Shown here one piece after another: positions 27,311-36,600 of a DNA stretch of 64,000 nt. A program made the position numbers and the translations under genes. The stretch comes from Acidobacteriota bacterium. Its GTDB lineage: Bacteria > Acidobacteriota > UBA890 > WLXD01. Below the pieces are notes generated by a model. The model was not told the origin of the DNA and did not search any database. It saw only the letters and a list, made by a program, of their open reading frames with translations. Position 1 is the first letter of the stretch; each line of letters starts with the position of its first letter. The stretch spans positions 60,803-124,802 of the forward strand of contig JAJCXT010000092.1 of the NCBI GenBank assembly GCA_029263295.1. Direction: 5' to 3'.

Positions 27311-30030
27311 GGGAGCATCGAGTTCCACGGCTCTCACGGTGGCTTCTGAGCATCACCCTGCACGTCGCGGACCGCCGCTTCGCGCTGGCCGACCTCGACG
27401 AGGAATTCGAACGGCGTGCCCGGCGCGCGCCGGCTGATGCCAGGCGCTGGTACCGCGGACAGGTCGCGCGATCGTTGATACCCAACATGAAGAACCGGCT
27501 GGCCCGCGTTCCGCGGACCGTCTTCGGAGATCTGGTTGGCGATATTCGCTTCGCGTTGCGCACGCTCGCCAGCACTCCCGTCGTCGGGTTCGTCACCATC
27601 GTGTCACTCGCGGTCGGCATTGCCGCGGCGACGTCGGTGTTTACCGCCGCGAACGCGTTCCTGATGCGACCGGTCAGCACGAGTATCAGCGCCCCGGACG
27701 AGTTGGTGTCGATCTACACGACCGCGGAAGGTGGCGAGCGCTTCGGCCTCACCTCATTCCCCGACTACGTAGACCTACGCGAGCAGGTCGACGCCTTTGC
27801 CGACACCGCAGCGGTCAGGATGGGTGTCCTGCAACTGCAGAGCACCGACAATCCGCGGCGGATTACGGCTGAGATCGTGACGGGCAACTACTTCGATATG
27901 CTCGGCATCGTGCCGCCCATCGGCCGCGCCTTCGCGCCAGACGAGTCCGTTTTCGGCAGCGCCGAGCGCGTCGCTGTGATCAGTCATCACCTATGGCAAT
28001 CGGAGTTCGAGGCTCGCCCTGACGTTGTCGGCGAGACGATCACCCTCGACGGCACTCCATTCGTTGTGATCGGGGTCGCTCCAGCAGACCTCACGAGCCG
28101 CCTGCTGGCACTCAAGATCGCCGTCTGGGTACCCCTCGGCATCCCCGGCGGCACCTACCACTCGAACGCAGAGGAACTGTCCACCCGAGCCGACCGCGAG
28201 CACACTGTCGTGGGCCGGCTGCGGATCGGAGTGACCGCCGCCCAGGCCCAAAGCCAGCTCGATGTCCTGTCGGCGCGGCTGCAGCAGGAGCACGGAGAAG
28301 CCTGGCAGGACGAGCGGGCCCAGCCGCTAGCCCTGGCCCTGGTGCCGGCCAGCGAGGGCACCTTACCGCCCGATTGGCTGACTGCCCTTGCCGGCTTCAG
28401 CAGCATTGTCATGTTCGCGGCTGGCTTGGTCCTACTCGTGGCCTGTTTCAACGTCGCCGGCCTGTTCCTCGCCCGCGCCGGCAAGCGGTCGCGTGAAATG
28501 GCGGTCCGTCTGGCACTCGGCGCCAGCCGCCGCCGGCTTGTCACCATGCTTCTTACGGAGAGCCTTCTTCTGGGCGTCCTGGCAGGGGTCCTGGGCGTCT
28601 TCCTATCGACCCAGGCCATGGGTTGGATGGACTCGGTGACGTTGCCGATCGGCGATCTGTCGATGGACTTCGATTTCAGTCTGGATAGGCGGGTCCTGGG
28701 CTTCGGGTTTCTGCTGTCGATCGCAACCAGCGTGGTGTTCGGACTCGCCCCAGCACTCGAGGGCTCGAAACCGAGTCTGCTGCCGGCCCTTCAGGGCGCG
28801 GTCACGCGTCCGAGCGGCAAGCGACGACGGTTGAGCCTGCGCAACCTCCTGGTGGTCGGACAGATCGCCATGGCCCTGGTCTTCGTGGTCGGTGCCGGTG
28901 TCACGCTGGCGAGTTTCGACGAACTACTCGAGGCCGACTGGGGCATCAATCCCGAACGCATCGCGATGCTATCGAGGAAGCTGCCCGAGGAGATCACTCG
29001 CGATGCCACGGTGCCGTACTATCGCGATCTCGTTGAGCGCTTCGAAGCACTCCCCAACGTGGAAGCTGCCCACCTGGCAACGGGGGCAGAAGCCGGCGCC
29101 GCGACGATCGACACGACCGCCGAACTCTACGTCGACGGGTACGAACGCGCCGAGGGTGAGTCGCTTACAGTGCCGTTGAACTCGGTGACGCCCGGCTATA
29201 TGGAGATGCTCGACATCCAGCTGCTGCGCGGACGCACGATCGGCCCCGACGACGTCGAGGGTGCGGCGCGCGTGGCGGTGGTGACCGAGTCCTTCGCCCA
29301 ACGCTTCTGGGGTGATCGCAGCCCCATCGGCGAGCAGTTCGGCATTACCAGTCTCTACCAGATGGGCAACCCGAAGCCGATGACAGGCGTGTACTACGAG
29401 ATCATCGGGGTGGTAGCCGACGGCGGATATCAGGGATTCGAAGGCGGCGGCCGGATGTACTTCTGGACCGCTCTCTACCAGCACCCCGGTCCGCGCGTGC
29501 TGATGCTGCTCAAGGGATCGCAGAGCGCTGAAGCGATGGTCGAGGTCTTGCGCGGCGAGATGGACCCGACGGACTTCGAGGTGGCCATCGTCACACCGCG
29601 CACCTTCGAGGACCTGATCAGCTTCCAGTTCGGCTTTCTGGTCTTCATGGGCAAGATCCTCGCCGGAGCAGGGATGTTCGGCCTCGCGCTCGCAACGATG
29701 GGGATCTACGGCACAGTGAGCTTCACCGTAAACCGGCGCACGAAGGAGCTGGCGATCCGCCAGGCGATTGGCGCCCTCCCGGGGCAAATCGTGCGCGACG
29801 TGTTGCGCGAGGGCCTCGTCCTCACTACCTGGGGCCTAGTGCTCGGGCTGGGAGTCGTTCTGCCGCTAGCGGCTCTGCTGCGCTCCGAGATCGAAGGGGT
29901 CTCGCCGGTCGAGCCACTGTCGACGATCCTCGGGGCCGCGATTCTCCTCGTCGTCGCGATCGCGGCGGCCATGGTCCCGGCGCGGCGCGCGCTGCGTCTC
30001 AGCCCGGTGACGGCACTGCGCCAGGATTGA
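27307..30030 (+). CDS. ADOP-type orphan ABC permease (module 3)
   Basis: 907 residues. Residues 1-60 match the 'permease prefix domain 2' pattern (ALADLDEEFERRA ... RRWYRGQVARSL). The core begins near M61; first membrane helix about 93-117. It has two MacB-like periplasmic domains and two sets of FtsX helices, ending LSPVTALRQD. The usual N-A-N-T motif after helix 1 is replaced by IAAATSVFTAANAF, a small divergence from the other copies. No ATPase partner is nearby. Confidence 0.92.
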   Translation: MREHRVPRLSRWLLSITLHVADRRFALADLDEEFERRARRAPADARRWYRGQVARSLIPNMKNRLARVPRTVFGDLVGDIRFALRTLASTPVVGFVTIVSLAVGIAAATSVFTAANAFLMRPVSTSISAPDELVSIYTTAEGGERFGLTSFPDYVDLREQVDAFADTAAVRMGVLQLQSTDNPRRITAEIVTGNYFDMLGIVPPIGRAFAPDESVFGSAERVAVISHHLWQSEFEARPDVVGETITLDGTPFVVIGVAPADLTSRLLALKIAVWVPLGIPGGTYHSNAEELSTRADREHTVVGRLRIGVTAAQAQSQLDVLSARLQQEHGEAWQDERAQPLALALVPASEGTLPPDWLTALAGFSSIVMFAAGLVLLVACFNVAGLFLARAGKRSREMAVRLALGASRRRLVTMLLTESLLLGVLAGVLGVFLSTQAMGWMDSVTLPIGDLSMDFDFSLDRRVLGFGFLLSIATSVVFGLAPALEGSKPSLLPALQGAVTRPSGKRRRLSLRNLLVVGQIAMALVFVVGAGVTLASFDELLEADWGINPERIAMLSRKLPEEITRDATVPYYRDLVERFEALPNVEAAHLATGAEAGAATIDTTAELYVDGYERAEGESLTVPLNSVTPGYMEMLDIQLLRGRTIGPDDVEGAARVAVVTESFAQRFWGDRSPIGEQFGITSLYQMGNPKPMTGVYYEIIGVVADGGYQGFEGGGRMYFWTALYQHPGPRVLMLLKGSQSAEAMVEVLRGEMDPTDFEVAIVTPRTFEDLISFQFGFLVFMGKILAGAGMFGLALATMGIYGTVSFTVNRRTKELAIRQAIGALPGQIVRDVLREGLVLTTWGLVLGLGVVLPLAALLRSEIEGVSPVEPLSTILGAAILLVVAIAAAMVPARRALRLSPVTALRQD

Positions 30031-30074
30031 TCTCGTCGAGGTCGCCCGCCGAGAGACTTGTGCCTTCGTCGTTG

Positions 30075-30115
30075 GCTATGTAGAGTTCAATATAGCTATG
30101 TAGCAACTCACATAG
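30075..30115. promoter_or_regulatory. Candidate PadR operator with classic ATGT-N8-ACAT box (module 4)
   Basis: CTATGT (30096-30101), 8 bp, ACATAG (30110-30115): this contains the PadR consensus ATGT-N8-ACAT exactly. A 9-bp direct repeat GCTATGTAG occurs at 30075-30083 and 30095-30103, 20 bp apart, adding a second half-site on the same helical face. The box lies 20 bp before the PadR start. Confidence 0.65.
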
Positions 30116-30135
30116 AGAAGCCGGAGCGTAAGTGA

Positions 30136-30441
30136 ATGACGAAACCACGCATTACCTACCCAGGCGCCTGCGTGCTGCAGGCGGTGTCCCGTGGCTGCCG
30201 CTACGGGTTCGATGTCATGGACTTCGCCGGCCTCCCCAGCGGCACCGTGTATCCGATCCTGCGACGCTACGAGATCCTCGGTCTGCTGGAGTCCGACTGG
30301 GAAGAGACCGACGGCGCTCACAGACAGGGGCGTCCGCGACGCCGGTACTACAAGCTGACGGCAGCCGGAGAGGCCGCGCTCGGCACGGCCGCCGAACGCT
30401 TTGCTCTGCACCAGCGTATGTTCGCCCCCGAGAGGGTCTAG
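30136..30441 (+). CDS. PadR-family transcriptional regulator (module 4)
   Basis: 101 residues, the shortest PadR here and the most divergent: the N-terminus reads YPGACVLQAVSRGCRYGFDVMDFAGLP, with the usual second half of helix 2 shortened. It keeps GTVYPILRRYEILGLL and the wing RRRYYKLTAAGEAAL. GGAG lies 9 nt before the ATG. The stop is 5 bp before the permease GTG. Confidence 0.9.
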   Translation: MTKPRITYPGACVLQAVSRGCRYGFDVMDFAGLPSGTVYPILRRYEILGLLESDWEETDGAHRQGRPRRRYYKLTAAGEAALGTAAERFALHQRMFAPERV

Positions 30442-30446
30442 CAGCC

Positions 30447-33095
30447 GTGCCGGACATGGCGCCCCGCCCGTGGACCTATCGCTCGCTCGCCCTCTACCTG
30501 GGCGTCTGGTCCACGCTCGTGCCGCACGCCTTGCGTGCTCGCTGGCTGGAGGAATGGCGCAGCGAGACCTGGCACACGCTGCAAGACAAGAGCACCTTCG
30601 CCGCCTTGCGCCGCGTGCTCGGCGCCCCTCGAGACGCGGTGTGGAGCCGCCGCCCGCCACGTAACTCGACCCCTCCTCCGCCTGGATCTCCCCGCAAAGG
30701 TCTCGACGCGCTTATGCAGGACTTCCGCTACGCCGTCCGGTCGCTGCGGCGACGGCCAACCTTCACGCTGACCGCCCTCCTCATGCTGGCGGCCGGCATC
30801 GGATCCACCGCTGCCCTGTTCGGAACGATCAAGAGCACGCTGCTCGAAGCGCTCCCCTGGGATGATGCAGATCGGCTCGTGGCGATCTACGAGAACCGAC
30901 CCCATCAGGAAGGCCGCGATCGCAACACGGCGTCGCTGCCGGACTTCCACGACTGGGCCACGCGCACAACTTCATTCGAAGCCATGTCCGCGTACATGTA
31001 CACGCGCTTCGCGTACACCAGCGGCAGCAGCGGTCCCATGAGCCTGGCCGGCAGCCAGATCGGCTGGCGGTTCTTTCGCGCTCTGGGCATGCAGCCCGCG
31101 ATCGGCCGCGACTTCGCCGCGAGCGACGATGTTCCCGGCGCGCCGCCCGCCGCGATCATAAGCCATGGCCTCTGGCAGGAACTGCTGGGCGGGAATCCCA
31201 CCGTGATTGGCACCGAGATCGTCCTGAACGAGGTGCCGCATACGGTAGTCGGGGTACTCCCCGACATGCCCGCGTTCCCCTTCGAGGCAAGGCTATGGAC
31301 GCCGCTGCGGCTCGATCCCGGCGAGATGAGCCGGGGCAGCCATCGTTACGATGTATTCGGACGATTGAAGGAGGGCGTCAGCCTGGCCACGGCCCGCGCC
31401 GAACTCGACGCTATCGCTCACGATCTCGAGACCGAGTACCCGGAAAGCAATGAGGGCCACTACACAAGCGCCTATCTATTCCGCGACGAACTCACGTTGG
31501 GCGTTCGCAACACTCTGTGGATCGTTCTCGGCCTGGCTGGCATCGTCCTGTTGATCGTCTGCACCAACATCGCGAATATGCAACTGGCGAACGCCCTCGA
31601 CCGCCAGCGAGAGATCGCGGTGCGACTGGCGATCGGCGCGACCAATAGCCGCGTGATCGCGATGGTATTGATCGAGAGCGTAGTGCTCGCGGTGGCGTCA
31701 AGTGCTCTCGGTCTCCTCGTCGCGTACGCCACGATCGATGTTGTCGTGCCACCACAGGCGTGGCAGACCGGCAGCACGATAGACGCCTCCGTGTTCGGTG
31801 TGGCGCTCGCGCTGGCCCTGTTGACCAGTGTCTTGTTCGGCCTCGCACCGGCGCTGCGCCTCGCGCGGGGCGACGTATTCGACGCGATCCGCGCCGCGAG
31901 CCGTTCCCTAGGCGGACGTCGCGCCGGCCTGCGCGGCGTGCTCGTGGCGAGCGAGGTGGCGATGGCCGTGGTCCTGATAGTTGGCGCCGGGCTGCTGCTG
32001 CGAAGCCTGCTCGCTCTGAGCGCGGTCGATCTGGGCTTCGGAGAGCAGGACGCGATCGGGGCTCAGATCAACCTGCCCGCGGCTTCGTACCCAGAGCCAG
32101 AACATCGCCGGGTCTTTCTGCAGCAACTCGTCGAGGCGAGCCTCGCGATCCCGGGAGTGACTGCTGCTGGTACGACCGATACGCTGCCGTTTTCCGGGTC
32201 GCGATCGTCTTCCAACTTCCGGATCGAAGGGCGCGAACAACCGGACAACGACGATGACTACAGCTCGGATCGACACATCGTCACGCCGGGCTATCTTGGA
32301 GCTATGGGCATCGACCTGCAGCGCGGCCGGCAGTTGTTGGCGACGGACACGGCAAATGCGGAGAGCGTAGTTGTGGTCAACGACGAGTTCGCAGCGCGCT
32401 TCTTCCCCGATGGCGATCTGCTCGGCGCTCGAATCAGTGTGTGGGACGATACGTGGCAGCGCATCGTCGGTGTCGTTGGTAGCGTGCGTCACGACGATCT
32501 GCGGGAAGGCGCACGACCCGAGATGTACTTCCCGGCGGCGCAGGTGGGAGTGCGCGGTTCCGCCTGGTTGGTGATGCGGCGGGCCAACTCTCAACTGGAC
32601 GTTGGCGCGGCGATCCGCGAGAAGGTCGCCCAGTTCGACGCTGGCCTACCCGTCGCGCGCGTCGTGACAATGCGAAGCCTTGTCGATCGATCGCTGCGCT
32701 CAACTAGGCGATTGACACGCATCGTGAGCGCGTTTGGCACTCTCGCAGTCGTGATCGCGGCCATGGGGCTTTATGGGGTGATTAGCTACGCCGTCGGGCA
32801 ACGGCAGCAGGAGATCGGCCTGCGTCTAGCGCTCGGCAGTACAGCGCGCGAGGTTGTTGGCCTGGTGGTGCGCCAGGGCATGACCCTCGTCGGCGCCGGA
32901 CTGCTCGTCGGAATCGGAGTCGCGGTCGCCGCCGGTCCACTACTGGGGGACGCCCTCTACGGCATCGCGCCCAACGACATGGCGAGCGTCGCGAGCGCCG
33001 CGGCGCTGCTGGGGTTCGTGGCGCTCCTGGCAACGCTTGTGCCGGCACTGCGTGCGGCTCGGGTCGATCCCGCCGAAACACTGCGAACGCAGTAG
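30447..33095 (+). CDS. ADOP-type orphan ABC permease (module 4)
   Basis: 882 residues from GTG 30447, which has AGAGGG 10 nt upstream; ATG 30456 is the alternative. The upstream in-frame extension runs through the PadR gene and is spurious. The prefix (about 1-85) contains LVPHALRARWLEEW and a C-terminal helix, resembling the class in modules 1, 2 and 5. The core begins near M90 (MQDFRYAVRSL), with the first membrane helix at about 105-127. Two periplasmic domains and FtsX sets follow, ending VDPAETLRTQ. Confidence 0.9.
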   Translation: MPDMAPRPWTYRSLALYLGVWSTLVPHALRARWLEEWRSETWHTLQDKSTFAALRRVLGAPRDAVWSRRPPRNSTPPPPGSPRKGLDALMQDFRYAVRSLRRRPTFTLTALLMLAAGIGSTAALFGTIKSTLLEALPWDDADRLVAIYENRPHQEGRDRNTASLPDFHDWATRTTSFEAMSAYMYTRFAYTSGSSGPMSLAGSQIGWRFFRALGMQPAIGRDFAASDDVPGAPPAAIISHGLWQELLGGNPTVIGTEIVLNEVPHTVVGVLPDMPAFPFEARLWTPLRLDPGEMSRGSHRYDVFGRLKEGVSLATARAELDAIAHDLETEYPESNEGHYTSAYLFRDELTLGVRNTLWIVLGLAGIVLLIVCTNIANMQLANALDRQREIAVRLAIGATNSRVIAMVLIESVVLAVASSALGLLVAYATIDVVVPPQAWQTGSTIDASVFGVALALALLTSVLFGLAPALRLARGDVFDAIRAASRSLGGRRAGLRGVLVASEVAMAVVLIVGAGLLLRSLLALSAVDLGFGEQDAIGAQINLPAASYPEPEHRRVFLQQLVEASLAIPGVTAAGTTDTLPFSGSRSSSNFRIEGREQPDNDDDYSSDRHIVTPGYLGAMGIDLQRGRQLLATDTANAESVVVVNDEFAARFFPDGDLLGARISVWDDTWQRIVGVVGSVRHDDLREGARPEMYFPAAQVGVRGSAWLVMRRANSQLDVGAAIREKVAQFDAGLPVARVVTMRSLVDRSLRSTRRLTRIVSAFGTLAVVIAAMGLYGVISYAVGQRQQEIGLRLALGSTAREVVGLVVRQGMTLVGAGLLVGIGVAVAAGPLLGDALYGIAPNDMASVASAAALLGFVALLATLVPALRAARVDPAETLRTQ

Positions 33096-33143
33096 GCGCT
33101 GCACGGGTCGGCAGGCGTCGAAGCCTGTGTGCCTTGCTTCACA

Positions 33144-33175
33144 ATATCGGTCACCGATATACTCGGTCACCGATA
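33144..33175. promoter_or_regulatory. Tandem palindromic PadR operator (module 5)
   Basis: ATATCGGT-C-ACCGATAT (33144-33160) is a perfect 17-bp palindrome. A second copy of its core, CGGTCACCGATA, follows at 33164-33175, 16 bp further on. The site lies 22-53 bp before the PadR start. Operator role inferred. Confidence 0.65.
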
Positions 33176-33196
33176 CCTGGAAGTTCCCCACAAGAG

Positions 33197-33562
33197 ATGA
33201 GCAAGATCGCCATGCCGCGCATCCGTTCCAAGAACCCTCGCGCCCTGCTGACGCCAGCGGCGTTGCACATTCTGTTGAGCCTCGCGGATGAGGATCGCCA
33301 CGGCTACGCCATTCGCGGCGTCATCGAGGAGCGCACCGGCGGGCAGCTCGACCTCGGGCCGGGCACGCTCTACGAGGCTCTCCATCGGATGGTTGAGTCG
33401 AAGTGGATCCGGGTTGTCGAAGGCGGCGACGGTCGCAAGAAGACGTACACCCTCACGTCCGCTGGACGCGAGGAACTCGACGTCGAATTGCGTCGGCTCG
33501 ACGAAATCCTGTCATTCGCGCGCGACCACGCCCTCTTCCCCGCCACGAGGTCGGTCGGTTGA
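33197..33562 (+). CDS. PadR-family transcriptional regulator (module 5)
   Basis: 121 residues from ATG 33197; an upstream in-frame ATG at 33134 would place the operator inside the gene and is rejected. ATG 33212 (MPRIRSK) is a second option. PadR motifs: LTPAALHILLSLADEDRHGYAI, LGPGTLYEALHRMVESKWI, KKTYTLTSAGREEL. The TGA overlaps the permease TTG start by 4 nt (TTGA). Closest in layout to the module 2 regulator. Confidence 0.93.
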   Translation: MSKIAMPRIRSKNPRALLTPAALHILLSLADEDRHGYAIRGVIEERTGGQLDLGPGTLYEALHRMVESKWIRVVEGGDGRKKTYTLTSAGREELDVELRRLDEILSFARDHALFPATRSVG

Positions 33563-36240
33563 ACAACCGCATCGTCCAGTTCGCGCTACTCGCGTACCCG
33601 CCGGCGTTCCGTCGCCATCATGGCGGCGAGTTCCGTGCGGACGTGCTCGCACAGCGCGAGCGCGCCGGCCGCGGTCCTTTGCGCGGCGTGGTGTTCTGGC
33701 TCCGCACTCTTCCCGACCTGCTTCGCTCCGCGCTTCGTCTGCGCGTCGCTCGCCGCGACGGCCTCAATAATCCCGGCACTCTGCATCCCCGCGCCGCCAC
33801 CCCCGGCGGAAGTGAACTCATGCTCAGCATCGCCCAAGACCTGAAATCCGCCGCGCGCTCCCTGGCCGCCACCCCCATGGCTAGCCTTGCAATCATCCTG
33901 ACCCTGGCGCTCGGCATCGGCATGAACAGTGCGATCTTCAGCGTCGTTGACACCGTGTTACTCCAGCCTTTCGACTACGCGGAGCCGGACGAACTGATCT
34001 ACCTGCAGGCCCGTGCCCCCGCCCTGAACCATGACAGCCTGGGGTTCTCCGGCGGCATGTTGAAGCGACTGCAAGAAGGGGTCCAGGGTTTCCGCGAATT
34101 CGCGGCCGTCACCGCTCTGCAACAGAACCTGATTGGTGGCGCGGCTCCGGAGCAGGTGCAGATCGGATGGACGTCGCCCAACCTGTTCATGATGCTCGGC
34201 GTCGAGCCTGCGCTCGGGCGCAACTTTTCACGCGACGAGTCCGAGGGCATGGCGATGCTCGGGCATCGCATCTGGCAGACGAGTTTCGCCGGCGATCCCG
34301 AGGTCGTCGGGCGTGTGGTTCAGATCGATGGCGTGCCCTACACGATCGTGGGCGTTGTCGGCGCCGACTTCGCGCTGCAGATCTCCACTCAGCCGCTAGA
34401 AATCGACGTCTGGAAGACCCCTGACTCGAAATGGGCCAATGGCGATATCTGGAACGCGTTCGGCGCGCAGTACACGCTTCTGCGGGTCATCGGTCGGCTT
34501 CAGCCCGAGGTTTCCCTGGCCTCCGCACAGGGCGAGATCGACGCCTTCGCCAGCGGCGTGCGCACTGAGTATTCCGACCACGCCGAGATGGGCTGGGAGG
34601 TCCGTCTCCGGCCGCTCCAGGAGCGGGTAGTCTCTGGGGTTCGTCCGACCCTGCTCATGCTCCTTGGTGCAGTCGGATTCGTGCTGCTAATCGCCTGTGC
34701 GAACGTTGCGAACCTATTGCTGATTCGCGCCGGCAAGCGTGAGCGCGAGGTGTCGCTCCGCATGGCGCTGGGGTCGGGCCGCGGGCGCATCGTGCGGCTC
34801 ATGCTGGTCGAGAGCATGCTCTTGGCCGTCGTCGGTGGCACCGTTGGCCTGCTGTTGGCTGTGGCCGGGACGAGCATGGTCAAGAGCCTCAGCGCCGTTG
34901 AGATTCCACGTCTTGGTGACGTCTCCGTGGATGCACGGGTGCTGGCATTCACGTTCGCGGTTTCACTGATGTGCCCGCTCGTCTTCGGCTTGATTCCCGC
35001 CCTGCGGGCGTCGCGCGGCGATCTCTCCAACGCTCTGCGCGAGTCGAAAGCGAGCACGGGCGCCGGGCGGCACCGGCTCAGCCGTGGCCTCGCCGTCACG
35101 CAGATTGCCCTGTCGCTCATTCTGCTGATTGGCGCCGGGCTGCTGACCGCGAGCCTGGCACGTCTCCAGCAGGTCCCGTCCGGAGTCGATAGTGAGGATC
35201 TGCTTACTTTTTCGGTCTCGCTGCCGGGCACCCGCTACGAGTGGCCTGTGGAGACCGGGCGCTTCTTTCGCGAGCTCGAACAGCAGGTAGAGGCACTGCC
35301 GGGTGTCCGTTCGGCCGGTGTGATCTGGCCGTTGCCACTGAGCGGCTCGCAGTGGATGGTCAACTACGACGGCGGCGCCGTAACGCCCGAGGCGAACGTC
35401 GCTGCCGAGTACGTCCTCGCGACGCCCGCTGTCTTCGAGACCATCGGCATCCCGCTGGTCACCGGCCGCCTGTATTCCGATGCGGATTCCGAACAGGTCA
35501 TTATCGTTTCTGCCAATCTCGCCGAGCGGGCCTGGCCTGGGCAGTCCCCAATCGGGCGGACTCTGAACGCCGACCCGTGGGGGCGCGGACCTACGGAGTT
35601 CGAAATCGTCGGCGTGGCCGCGGACGTGCGCTACACGAGCCTGCGCGAACCCGTCGACGAGACCATCTACTTCGACGCCCGCAACTGGTCGTGGGTCGAC
35701 TGGGAGGTCGACGTCCTCGTGCGAGCTGACGTCGTGCCAACGACACTGGTCGAGCCCATTCGCAGCGAACTCGCGACCCTCGATGCCGAGATCCCCATGG
35801 CGGAGGTCCGCCTGATGACCGCCTACCTCGAGGACGGCCTGGCCGACAGCCAGTTCGCCCTGAGCATGATCGGCCTGTTCGCCGTCGTCGCAGCCACGCT
35901 CGCTCTCATCGGCCTGTACGGCGTGCTCTCCTCCGCGGTAGCCGAACGCACGCGAGAGATCGGTATCCGGATGGCGATGGGGTCAACGCAGCCTCACATC
36001 CTGCGCATGGTGGTGGGGTCGGGGCTGAAGCTCACGATCGCGGGTCTCGGGCTCGGGGTAGCTGGCGCTGTGGCGCTCACCCGTTTCCTGACCAGTTTCC
36101 TGTACGGAGTCACCGCCACCGATACCACGACCTTCATCGTCGTCTCCGTCGCCATGCTGGTCGTGGGAGCTCTCGCGAGTTATCTGCCTGCACGCCGCGC
36201 GACGCGGCTAGACCCCATGGCGGTGTTGCGCACTGAGTAG
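33559..36240 (+). CDS. ADOP-type orphan ABC permease (module 5)
   Basis: 893 residues from a TTG that overlaps the PadR stop. The start is supported by the prefix domain beginning at once (FALLAYPPAFRRHHGGEF, then VVFWLRTLPDLLRSALR). Core from about M88, first membrane helix 108-130 with GIGMNSAIFSVV. Two MacB-like periplasmic domains and FtsX helix sets; ends LDPMAVLRTE. It converges with the Feo operon, whose last gene stops 8 bp away. Confidence 0.92.
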   Translation: MNNRIVQFALLAYPPAFRRHHGGEFRADVLAQRERAGRGPLRGVVFWLRTLPDLLRSALRLRVARRDGLNNPGTLHPRAATPGGSELMLSIAQDLKSAARSLAATPMASLAIILTLALGIGMNSAIFSVVDTVLLQPFDYAEPDELIYLQARAPALNHDSLGFSGGMLKRLQEGVQGFREFAAVTALQQNLIGGAAPEQVQIGWTSPNLFMMLGVEPALGRNFSRDESEGMAMLGHRIWQTSFAGDPEVVGRVVQIDGVPYTIVGVVGADFALQISTQPLEIDVWKTPDSKWANGDIWNAFGAQYTLLRVIGRLQPEVSLASAQGEIDAFASGVRTEYSDHAEMGWEVRLRPLQERVVSGVRPTLLMLLGAVGFVLLIACANVANLLLIRAGKREREVSLRMALGSGRGRIVRLMLVESMLLAVVGGTVGLLLAVAGTSMVKSLSAVEIPRLGDVSVDARVLAFTFAVSLMCPLVFGLIPALRASRGDLSNALRESKASTGAGRHRLSRGLAVTQIALSLILLIGAGLLTASLARLQQVPSGVDSEDLLTFSVSLPGTRYEWPVETGRFFRELEQQVEALPGVRSAGVIWPLPLSGSQWMVNYDGGAVTPEANVAAEYVLATPAVFETIGIPLVTGRLYSDADSEQVIIVSANLAERAWPGQSPIGRTLNADPWGRGPTEFEIVGVAADVRYTSLREPVDETIYFDARNWSWVDWEVDVLVRADVVPTTLVEPIRSELATLDAEIPMAEVRLMTAYLEDGLADSQFALSMIGLFAVVAATLALIGLYGVLSSAVAERTREIGIRMAMGSTQPHILRMVVGSGLKLTIAGLGLGVAGAVALTRFLTSFLYGVTATDTTTFIVVSVAMLVVGALASYLPARRATRLDPMAVLRTE

Positions 36241-36248
36241 CCCGCTGC

Positions 36249-36413
36249 TCAGAGACCCTGGCGCACTGTTCCTGTGGCGCCGCGGAACAGCAGGAAGGCG
36301 CCGGCGAGGCACGCCACGATGCCGGGTGTGGTCTCGCCTGAGGTCAGACGCCAGATCCCGAGGCCAATCGCGCCGAGACCGAGAACAAGGGCCAATAGGC
36401 TCTTGAAACGCAC
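36249..36413 (-). CDS. 54-residue membrane protein at the end of the feo operon
   Basis: Starts at GTG 36413 with a near-perfect AGGAGGA site 6 nt upstream. The sequence opens VRFKSLLALVLGLGAIGLGIW and has two hydrophobic stretches (about residues 4-21 and 31-44) separated by RLTSGETTPG, so a two-helix hairpin in the membrane. Last gene of the feo cluster, 22 bp after the preceding small gene. Not recognised as a named family. Confidence 0.65.
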   Translation of the reverse strand: MRFKSLLALVLGLGAIGLGIWRLTSGETTPGIVACLAGAFLLFRGATGTVRQGL

Positions 36414-36435
36414 CTGAATCCTCCTGCCAGCATGG

Positions 36436-36600
36436 CTAGTTGTCGTGCTCGTCCTTGTCTGGAAACGTGATCTGCACGAGTTTCGACGAGGGAGACTCGT
36501 GGCTCCGGGTCACGCTCTGTAGGCGATGCACGAAGTGGCGGACCAGCCACGCCGCGGCCACAGCCACGATGCCGAGGGCGAGAAGTTCGTCGAGTTGCAT
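36436..36600 (-). CDS. 54-residue single-pass membrane protein after feoB
   Basis: ATG at 36600 shares a base with the feoB stop (TGATG). One membrane helix (about residues 6-20, LLALGIVAVAAAWLVRHF), then a basic and polar tail ending PDKDEHDN. Position and size recall the small proteins often found after feoB (FeoC or FeoB-associated membrane proteins), but it lacks their Cys pattern. A helper role for FeoB is inferred from the coupling. Confidence 0.65.
   Translation of the reverse strand: MQLDELLALGIVAVAAAWLVRHFVHRLQSVTRSHESPSSKLVQITFPDKDEHDN

Noticed and set aside
30075..30103. 9-bp direct repeat GCTATGTAG as an attachment or target-site duplication
   Set aside because: No integrase or transposase is near, and the repeat overlaps a PadR box at the expected place.
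30132..30446. In-frame 5' extension of the permease at 30447 through the padR gene
   Set aside because: It lies fully over padR in another frame and encodes Arg-rich, non-family sequence.
33403..33558. In-frame 5' extension of the module 5 permease
   Set aside because: Overlaps padR; the prefix domain begins at the TTG 33559.
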